Notes under the pieces: generated by a model
The model's input: only the letters and a program-made list of their open reading frames with translations
What the model was told of the DNA's origin: nothing
Databases searched by the model: none
DNA from: Lamellibrachia satsuma
Lineage: Eukaryota > Annelida > Polychaeta > Sabellida > Siboglinidae
Direction of reading: 5' to 3'
DNA length: 64,000 bases
Assembly: GCA_033239005.1 (NCBI GenBank)
Contig: BSQZ01000130.1
Location: 307,501 to 371,500 of the forward strand
Program-made: the position numbers and the translations under genes
Shown: one piece after another, positions 56,514-64,000 of the stretch
Position numbering within the stretch: position 1 is the stretch's first letter
Layout: the number at the start of each line of letters is the position of its first letter

Positions 56514-56758
56514 CTAAGTAAATTCGCCTGCAATCTGCAACCAGAAAAGTACATCATAATATATGTTGTAAATCGCAGAGAAACGAGCACAACGCAAGAT
56601 AATTAATAACACTAAAACTGCCAGGTGAACGTTTTGTGTATGATCACTGTTTTGTACATGGTAGTGTTAGTGCATTTAAATATGAGTACGTGAATGTGCT
56701 TGTATTAATGCGTTTATCAATGTGTCTGTCATAGCGTGTGATTGTGCGTGTACGTGTG

Positions 56759-56762
<4 letters not shown>

Positions 56763-56836
<74 letters not shown>

Positions 56837-57133
56837 TGGGTGTGTGGGTGTGCGTGTGCGTGTGCGTGTGCGGGCGGGCGGGCGGGCGGGCGGGCGGGCG
56901 GGCGGGCGGGCGGGCGGGCGGGCGGGCGGGCGGGCGGGCGGGCGGGCGGGCGGGCGGGCGGGCGGGCGGGCGGGCGGGCGGGCGGGCGGGCGGGCGGGCG
57001 GGCGGGCGGGCGGGCGGGCGGGCGGGCGGGCGGGCGGGCGGGCGGGCGGGCGGGCGGGCGGGCGGGCGGGCGGGCGGGCGGGCGGGCGGGCGGGCGGGCG
57101 GGCGGGCGGGCGGGCGGGCGTGCGTGCGTGTGG

Positions 57134-57212
<79 letters not shown>

Positions 57213-57214
57213 TG
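56763..57214. repeat. Compound array (TG)n-(TGCG)n-(GGGC)62-(TGCG)n in an intron
   Basis: TG to about 56801, TGCG to 56838, interrupted GTGTGC, then pure GGGC tetranucleotides 56871-57120 (250 nt, about 62 units), then TGCG to 57214. It lies in the intron between the LRR exons at 56513 and 57246. The plus strand, which is the template strand for this gene, is G-rich. Confidence 0.98.
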
Positions 57215-57245
57215 TATGTGTGTGTTATACAATATTTTCCCTTAC

Positions 57246-57329
57246 ATTAGCACCTTCAGTTTCCGCAACACGGGTAGCGTTTTCGCCAATGCATCAGCGT
57301 CTTCGTCTGTCATTTGACATGCGCCCAGG
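57246..57329 (-). CDS. NACHT-LRR gene, LRR exon (84 nt)
   Basis: Acceptor AG 57331-57330 after a TTATCTCAAC tract, donor GT 57245-57244 (GTAAGG). Phase 2-2, 28 codons: LGACQMTDEDADALAKTLPV, then LRKLKVL. It fits the ribonuclease-inhibitor-type LRR spacing. The split codon with the previous exon gives Asp, so the repeat reads on from LEEL. Confidence 0.85.
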
Positions 57330-57559
57330 CTGTTGAGATAAAAAAAAAACACTTGGTTTATTTAATGTTCCACACTCATCATTCTATTCATTTTCGCAAT
57401 GGTAATGATCAGTTTGTGCCGTAGTATCAACACGCACCTTCACTACAAAGTATTTAATCATTAATACTAATTTGACAGTATTCCGAGATATGTTTATGAG
57501 CGGTACATTTTAATGGAAAATTCATTAAGTTTATAAACATGTAAATAACATTAAGTTCT

Positions 57560-57800
57560 CAAGAAGTTTAGTTAACTTTCAGAGTCATAATTTTTATTCA
57601 ACGGAACTTTTGAAACTTTCTCTGTCTCATTGTCAGCATCAATCTGAACTGTTCTCCGGCATTTGTGTTCCCCTAGCGCTGCGAGGGGGCATCATGTTGG
57701 CATGATCTTTCAGCCTATTACCAATGACCTGAATGGTTCGCCGACGTAGGTTTTACTACAGATTGGATATTTTACATCGTATACCACACCACAAATGTGA
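57560..57800 (-). mobile_element. Probable Penelope-like element relic, GIY-YIG nuclease region
   Basis: The minus-strand frame near 57790 reads GVVYDVKYPICSKTYVGEPF then RSLVIG, a stop, and LAALGEHKCRRTVQIDADNE. G-x-V-Y...Y-V-G-E-x-x-R-S-L and ALGEH with a following ID-DN are the order found in the GIY-YIG nuclease of Penelope-like retroelements. The Cys pair between is partly kept. No RT is found nearby. It lies in an intron of the NACHT-LRR gene on the same strand. Confidence 0.55.
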
Positions 57801-58091
57801 TAGCCATAGTAACACTACATGGACACGATTGTGCTCAGCAGAGAATGCAACATTTTGGCGGTGACAGTTCAGTGAAGGATTCGAAATACGGGAGAGGCAA
57901 CTGACTGTCAAGAAAGACAAGGTTTATCATATTCCTGGAATTACTATCATGTGACAGTTACCAACATGACTCTGAAAGATCTGTCCAGCATATGCATGTC
58001 GTGACACTGAAACGTAGATAAACTTTCTATAACCAGATTAGAGGAATCAAATTGACATGATCACACGATCATTTCAATATAATCAACTTAC

Positions 58092-58181
58092 TCCAGTTCC
58101 TCCAGCTTGGTCAACGTCATCAGGGATTTACAGAGGGCGGTCGTCAGCGTCGGGCCGTGTAGATGTTCATTGCCGTGAAGG
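58092..58181 (-). CDS. NACHT-LRR gene, LRR exon (90 nt)
   Basis: Acceptor AG 58183-58182, donor GT 58091-58090 (GTAAGT). Phase 2-2, 30 codons: LHGNEHLHGPTLTTALCKSL, then MTLTKLEELE. It is six nucleotides longer than the neighbouring 84-nt exons. A clear LRR. Confidence 0.85.
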
Positions 58182-58830
58182 CTAGACAAACGTCACACTT
58201 GTAAATGACTGCGATACAAATTAATTGTTTTAAACTATATACAATACAATGCATATGCAAAAAATACCCGATGTCTATAACTATTGGATAAGAAAATACA
58301 GTGATTTTTTGCAAGCAAACCAACATAAAATGTAATGATTCTAAGGTAATAATATGAATATGAAGGCTAATATTTGTTATATTATTTAACAATTACCAAC
58401 TCCACGTCCCAAAGAAATGTTTACCACTTAAAATTAATATGTTTTTTTAAGTATAAAAAGGAATTATATACATTGTCTATATTCCCGTTAACTTAATTAA
58501 CGAGAAATAAATTCAATACTTGTTTTTAAATCAGTTGGCATTGGATATATCTCTCAAGAGACTAATACGTTTTCTTTCAAAATATTTCAATCGAATGAGC
58601 CAAAATAGTCGGGAAGAAAACAAAAACGGCTTCTTCAGAGGTAAATACACTGTCAATTGTAACATTCCAATAGAGCGCAACGTCCGTTGCTACATAAATG
58701 TTTTTTAAAATCACATGATAGACTTACAATACGTACATACCTTGATGAATGTATGAATGAAAATATGAATGGATATAAAATAAAATCATATCACGGTGCA
58801 TGCATTAAATACAGTTATCAACACTAATAC

Positions 58831-58914
58831 CATAACTTTGTCAGTTGTTGCATACGCCCAAGAACTTCGAACAGATGCTCCGCTTCTTTTCCGGAAAGTC
58901 CGCATTTGGCCAAG
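58831..58914 (-). CDS. NACHT-LRR gene, LRR exon (84 nt)
   Basis: Acceptor AG 58916-58915, donor GT 58830-58829. Phase 2-2, 28 codons: LAKCGLSGKEAEHLFEVLGR, then MQQLTKL. With the last codon pieces of the NACHT exon it reads SLNLAKCGLSG, the standard start of an RI-type LRR. It follows the NACHT exon across a 2.1-kb intron. Confidence 0.9.
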
Positions 58915-59727
58915 CTTGAAATAAGCAAACATATTTACGTTAACACTCTGCACAAACGATCAAAATAGTTACGATACATTAAATAACTATTCCGTTTTAC
59001 ACTTCCATCATTACAACAATGAGATAAAGACTATGCTGAATGGTTAGATCGTATAATATATGATTTTGAAACAACATAAAACATTACTAACACGCGCTAT
59101 GTAAACGTTTGACAGTCAATCTTACATTTGAATTGGTAGCATGTCTACAACTGATAATAATATATATGACTGAAATTTTAATTACCAATAAAATATGCCG
59201 GCGTAAATTATAAGTTACAAGCTAGCAATTTATAAAATCGGTGAACAAATATTAGTAGGCAAGAATTTGCGATGCGATTTAATAACAATAGTTGCACGTA
59301 TACTGTATAAAATATATACACATCTTTGATATTAAACGGGGAGAGTAAAAAAAAGACATAAGTAACACGTTCATTTTTGAAGAAACTTCGGCAGCAATTT
59401 TCATCGGTTTTATCGAAGCCGCACACTATATTACATTGCATATAACAATGCAGTTTCGAATAATAATTAAAGTGTAATATAAAGATATATATAAAGGCTA
59501 TTTGCAAATATTACATAAATCGTGAAAATCGTGAATATGCTAAAATGAAACTGACAACGTAATTGTCAAAGCAAATGCAAACGAAATCAAATGTATTTGA
59601 ACGCATACAAACAATGGACAATGGTGACACGCGGCGATTCTCGTTGCACATCATCAGATGAATGTGTCAGTGTCTCATCAAAAGTCACACGCCGTAATCA
59701 CCCGAACTAATTGATAGTTTCCACATT

Positions 59728-60740
59728 TTGTTCCAAACTGTTCCAAACGACTCTTTACTAAAATTATTACCTACATATTTTTCATTCAGAAATTATTTTT
59801 ATATGTCGTGGTCAAGTAAAAGTGTTTGTGTATGTAATCTGTGTTACATTAGCCGAGCACAGAAAAACAAATGCGTGTATGTGTTATGCTTCATTTCTAA
59901 AGCTACTAAGCTAAAAATTCCTGTTGATATCCAGTTAGAACTATTTGATTCCCTTACATGCCCAATCTTGTTATATGGATGTGACGTATGGGGATGTGAA
60001 AACATTATGTTAATTGAAAAGCTACATAGGAAATTTTTTTATACTTTTACTTGGGGTAAACAATATAACGCATACGTCCATGGTTTATGGAGAACATGGG
60101 CAATTTCCACTAAATATTAAAATAAACAGTAGATTATTGAATTTCTGGGGGAAACTAATAACGGGAAAGGAAATTAAACTGTCTTACATTATGTATAAAT
60201 TATTATATAAATTATCTGTCAAAAATATCTTTGAATCCCACTGGATTACTCATGTTAAATATACTTTTAAAAACATTGGTCTATTTAACATGTGGCTGAA
60301 TCAAGAAATAGTGAATTTTAAATGGTTTAAAGCGATTGTCAAATTAAAACGTACTGACCAGTATCATCAGCAGTGTGGTAGTAATATTTGAAATAGCGAT
60401 GGGTGTACAACCTACAGAATAATTAAATATGATTTTAAAAAGGAGAAATATTTGCTAGTTTTACCACCAAATCTATCTAGACCTCTGTGTAAATGTCGTA
60501 CTTTTAATCATCGGTTGATGATTCAGCAAGGCAGGTATAGTGAAATTAATAGGCAATAGAATTTGTACTCTGTGTGATTATAATGGTATTGGGGATGAGT
60601 ATCATTATTTGTTTAAATGTACTTGTTTTCAAGAAGCTAGACTTAAGTTTATTTCTAGATATTATTTTGTGAGGCCAAACACTTTAAAATTTGATTAGTT
60701 GTTTAATTTGACAAGCAATGCAAAGCTAATTAAATATTTT
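59728..60740 (+). mobile_element. LINE RT C-terminal relic in an intron
   Basis: Antisense to the host gene. FISKATKLKIPVDIQLELFD and SLTCPILLYGCDVWGCEN mark the RT thumb/C-terminal region of a jockey/CR1-like LINE. LHRKFFYTFTWGK and ITGKEIKLSYIMYKLLYKL follow, and a late Cys/His-type segment ends near 60700. There are two or three frame breaks. Confidence 0.8.
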
Positions 60741-60942
60741 TAAGTTGTAAGTTAATCTTCCTTTTTTACTTTTGTGTTTTGGTAAAACCATTTACCAATG
60801 TAATTATTATTGAAATATAATTGAAGCCTGGATTGCATACACTTACAGCTATCTCACATTGTAACAGTATGCAACATTATAATTCTCGTGTAACCTAATA
60901 AGTTTTTTTAGAATAACATTGAATTGACTGTGAATGTGAGAG

Positions 60943-60978
60943 AGTGTGTGTGTGTGTGTGTGCGTGTGTGCGTGTGTG
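60943..60978. repeat. (TG)n tract in intron
   Basis: TG with TGCG interruptions, just downstream of the NACHT exon donor site. Confidence 0.95.
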
Positions 60979-61022
60979 CGCAGAACAAAGTGGAAATGTT
61001 CATATGAATTGTTTACACTTAC

Positions 61023-62715
61023 TTGAGAGAGGTAATCCCAGTTTCTGGTAAGACATACGCAAGCGCGTGCAATTCAGAAGGACTGATGTGCTGACCTCCC
61101 AAATCTAATTCGTGTTTGCCATTCAGAACATAATCTGATACGTGGCTCCATAGATCGGCTTGACGAGATTCGTACAGTATCATCACCAGTAGTAATGTGC
61201 TGGCTTTGTGAGCAGTAGATCTGTTCATGACATCTATCTTTGATTCCTTTCTTCGTTCTCGTTGAACAACTAATTTTACGAGTGTTTTCAGACATAATGT
61301 CCGCTTCAATTGTAATGTATCGAGAAATGCGTGAGTTCTATCGTTGCCCAGCAGGCCTGCCAGAAAAATAACCATGAGATCGAGCTGTCTTTCGGAAGCT
61401 TTCGTCAGCATGCTACGCACTTGGTTGGTTTCGTTTAGTAGTCCTACAGATGCCAGAAATTCTTGCATCGTGAGGTGTTGGAAATAGTAAACTGATTTAA
61501 CAGCAGGTGCGAACCTTACAATGCTTGATTCTCTTGATTCAGTCAAAAGACCACATTGCGTAGCAACACTCTCCAACTGAAAGTTGTGAATTTCGTCGGC
61601 TGAAAATTTTGCTTTAATTGGAACTTGTGCCATTCCATACAGAGCTATCCTGGAATGATTAAAAACAGAATACCTCAGTTTTGCAATCACATCCACTGTT
61701 TTAGCCACGCCTACATCTTTGAAATCTGGATGGTGGTTAACAAGAAAGTTTCTTATAGAACCGACAAAAAGTTCCGTAAGTGTTTCAGGGAATTGTGGAT
61801 TGGTTTCTTGTTGCATGCGTTCTTTCACAATGCGACAAATCATATTCAACTGCACCGGTATGTAACATAAGCTCCTGATATTAACATTTTGGTCAATGTA
61901 ATGTTCTATTGAATTCCGCAAACTTTGATTTCCACCACTAAATTCCACGACGTAATCAGAAATCTTTTCTCTGGTAAACCCAAATATCTCCGCTTTCTTG
62001 TCGTATGCATTATAGGTTATGGGTCCACCTGGTCGTGACGTCACTATGACTCTAGTTGATGGAATAATCCATCCATTGACGATAGATGCTATTAACTCGG
62101 GCATGCCAATTTGTTTGTTGAAAGGAAATACAGTTTTTTTCATCGGTTCAAATTGTACTTCGTCCAATCCATCAAATATTATGAGGGTCTTGTCTGGTTC
62201 AGCAAGCAGTTGCTGAAAAAATTCACTGATGACTTCAGGACTTGGCATCTCGCAACTCTGATACATGAAGAAGAGATCTTCCAATGAACATTTTTCAATG
62301 CCAGACAGATCCCTTAGATGAAACAGAAAGAGTTGATGAATGTTGTCCGTCAATAATTCATTTTTCAACCACTGGTCTGCTATGTGCATGCTCAGCATGG
62401 TTTTGACAATACCAGCCTTTCCTATTACTAAGCTCCTGACTGGTATCGTCCCACTTGGATGTTCTGCCTTAAACAGGTCTGCAACGGTGATTTTTGGATA
62501 TGCCTCAATTTCATTTTGTAACTGTAGGTTGTTGTAATGTGTTCTTGTTTCTAGGTGTTTATAATTGTCACTGGTTTTGTACATCCTCAGTTCAATGAAC
62601 ATGTGGTTCAGGTTCAGGAAAGTTGTGTGTTCTTGTTCATTCTTCTTCGTTATATAACGTTCAATCGATCGTCTGTGTGCATCTTTCAGCTGTGACCTCC
62701 ACGTCTGCAACTCGT
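61023..62715 (-). CDS. NACHT exon of a membrane-anchored NACHT-LRR (NLR-like) gene
   Basis: A 1,693-nt exon, open throughout. The acceptor is AG at 62717-62716 after ATTCATTTC, entered in phase 1. The donor is GTAAGTG at 61022 in phase 2. Domains: a charged helix (QTWRSQLKDAHRRSIERYI), then the NACHT NTPase with Walker A VIGKAGIVKTMLS (the usual Gly before Lys is Val), Walker B KTLIIFDGLDEVQF, sensor RVIVTSRPGG, the winged-helix GFTREKISDYV and YIPVQLNMICRIV, the HD2 box YYFQHLTMQEFLASVGLL and the first LRR strand HELDLGGQHISPSELHALAY. NACHT proteins are nucleotide-driven oligomerising switches, mostly immune receptors. The exon joins a transmembrane exon upstream and LRR exons downstream with matching phases. 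The lack of stops argues for a functional gene, but the altered P-loop may weaken nucleotide binding. N-terminal effector domains (CARD, DEATH, TIR, PYD) are not seen. Confidence 0.92.
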
Positions 62716-63610
62716 CTGAAATGAATATACAGTTGTGTTAGATAACATTTGGAAAAATGTTCAAGCAATATGTAAAATTCGGCTATGTTGAAAGGTTGGT
62801 CGACATAGCATAGGTTAATGCTGTGTCAAAAACAATATGTGCTTTATGTGGAACAAAGCACTTCTCAATAATAGGATTTGCACAAATGTTATTCTTCAAA
62901 GTTAGTTAACCAGTTATGGCAGAACGCAATTGAGACAAATGTCAATTTATTGTTTCCATACAGGATAAATCGTATGTTTGTTTCATTCATCTCTATGATG
63001 AATATATGTTCATGTGCTCAATAAATGTCACATTTTACTCCAATAGGTTTTCCATTTCAACGGAGGTCCCCTTTATAGTCGCAGTTCATCCCAAATTATC
63101 AACTTTTTTAGAATTACAAAAACATTCATCTGAGGAAAATACATTAAAAAACTAGTGTAATTTCTCAGGGTATGAAGAAAATAAACATAACAAATTAAAC
63201 ACAGTCTCTGATTCTCCCCGCTCTCGTCTATTTATCAAACTGTTCAACATTCCTGGACAAAAACTTATGTTTCCAAAATAAAACAATAAACCGGTGATAA
63301 TGGTCACTGATTATGTTTTTACTTTAACATAAAATTGTAATACATTTTAATATACTACGAGCTGGTCATATTATTATTATTATTATTATTATTATTGTTA
63401 TTTGTGTTGTTATAGTAGTTTGTAGTAGTTGTATTTGTATTATTATTGTTGATATGATATTATCGTTGGTAACCCCTCCCCATCAAGGTCACAGCACACG
63501 TCATTATATAATATATATGGTCAGAACATCTATCACAACATCACAAAACTGTAGTCGTCAGCTTAGCCACCACATAAACATTGATATAGGTAGTTATTAA
63601 TTATAATTAC
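62716..63610 (-). other. Intron of the NACHT-LRR gene
   Basis: GT at 63610-63609, AG at 62717-62716, 895 nt, no recognisable insertion. It contains a (TTA)n tract at 63371-63396. Confidence 0.8.
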
Positions 63611-63706
63611 CTTTTATGTTCCTTTTTGTTAGACACAGAAACAGAACAGCCAAACAAATTACGCATGTAATAGCGATGACACCGACAGTTCTGGTAGCAT
63701 TGTTTC
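63611..63706 (-). CDS. Transmembrane exon of the NACHT-LRR gene
   Basis: A 96-nt exon with AG at 63708-63707 after TTTTCAT and GT at 63610-63609 (AAAAG/GTAATT). Phase is 1-1, the usual phase for ectodomain and transmembrane modules of receptors. Residues read NNATRTVGVIAITCVICLAV, then LFLCLTKRNIKG. They give one N-glycosylation-type NNAT, about 19 hydrophobic residues and a TKRNIK stop-transfer, so a type I single pass with the NACHT side in the cytosol. The exon splices in frame (a split Asp codon) to the NACHT exon. Upstream exons lie beyond the window. Confidence 0.8.
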
Positions 63707-63886
63707 CTATGAAAACAAACAAAATAACAATACATTTAATTACTGTTACGGCAGAATCTGAATGTAATGTAATGTGTAATGTTGCACTATAATGTGAGAA
63801 CGGATACAAAATATTAGGTTCTAGTGTAGTGCGGTATCAATAAATAGAACACATTAATTCAGCATTGCAACATTCACATACACACA

Positions 63887-63938
<52 letters not shown>

Positions 63939-64000
63939 CTCTCTCTCTCTCTTTCTCACTAACTCACTCACTCACTCACTCACTCACACACTCACACACT
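63707..64000 (-). other. Intron of the NACHT-LRR gene with (CA)n, (CT)n, (CTCA)n
   Basis: (CA)n 63881-63936, CT to about 63951, then ACTC units to the window end. Confidence 0.7.

Noticed and set aside
56722..57336. Long ORFs over the GGGC/TGCG array on both strands (up to 204 codons of GGRA or PPAR type)
   Set aside because: They exist only because the repeat has no stop codons. The region is an intron of the NLR gene.
59208..59507. Minus-strand 99-codon ORF as a further exon
   Set aside because: No LRR pattern and no splice sites in phase 2. Composition is that of AT-rich intron.

Overview
This is eukaryotic, intron-bearing animal DNA, not a bacterial replicon. Pointers are spliced exons with GT/AG borders, tRNA-derived SINEs, very long (TA)n, (CA)n and (GGGC)n arrays, many non-LTR retrotransposon relics, a Gypsy-type LTR element and a decayed Polinton/Maverick. 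NACHT-LRR receptor, Polinton and CR1/L2-rich content suggests a marine invertebrate (lophotrochozoan or cephalochordate, for example). I cannot fix the phylum from sequence alone.

Layout. 1-4.4 kb: THAP-like relic between two TACTCG-rich arrays, then a LINE relic cut by (TA)n. 4.46-8.67 kb: the best preserved LINE, a CR1-type element on the minus strand with a GDSL/SGNH-esterase ORF1 and an endonuclease-RT ORF2. 8.67-9.47 kb: Tudor-domain pseudogene. 9.5-17.3 kb: three LINE relics, a SINE and a 225-bp dispersed duplication. 17.33-17.86 kb: a ~53-bp minisatellite carrying TGACTCA in most copies, grown inside a LINE relic. 18-24.3 kb: mostly non-coding, with a SINE and a LINE nested inside another LINE. 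24.28-30.8 kb: broken Polinton/Maverick with DNA polymerase B, two small ORFs, integrase and virion-protein-like genes, all on the plus strand. 31.05-31.24 kb: a near-perfect 190-nt hairpin of trinucleotide repeats. 32.3-36.5 kb: degenerate satellite holding a LINE with a C-terminal C2H2 finger and a duplicated copy of its 3' end. 37.2-46.3 kb: more LINE/SINE relics, plus two unrecognised ORF regions at 39.5-40.2 and 42.5-43.2 kb. 47.3-52.5 kb: complete but frameshifted Gypsy-type element with 186-bp terminal repeats. 53.4-56.3 kb: RT relics.

56.45-63.71 kb (minus strand) holds the one convincing host gene. It has a transmembrane exon, a 1.69-kb uninterrupted NACHT exon and at least four leucine-rich-repeat exons, three of them 84 or 90 nt. 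All splice sites are canonical and all phases agree (1-1, then 2-2 throughout). The gene runs off the right end, so any ectodomain is outside the window. The predicted product is a membrane-anchored NACHT-LRR protein, an unusual layout for an NLR. Its introns have absorbed a LINE relic, a probable Penelope-like GIY-YIG relic and a (GGGC)62 array.
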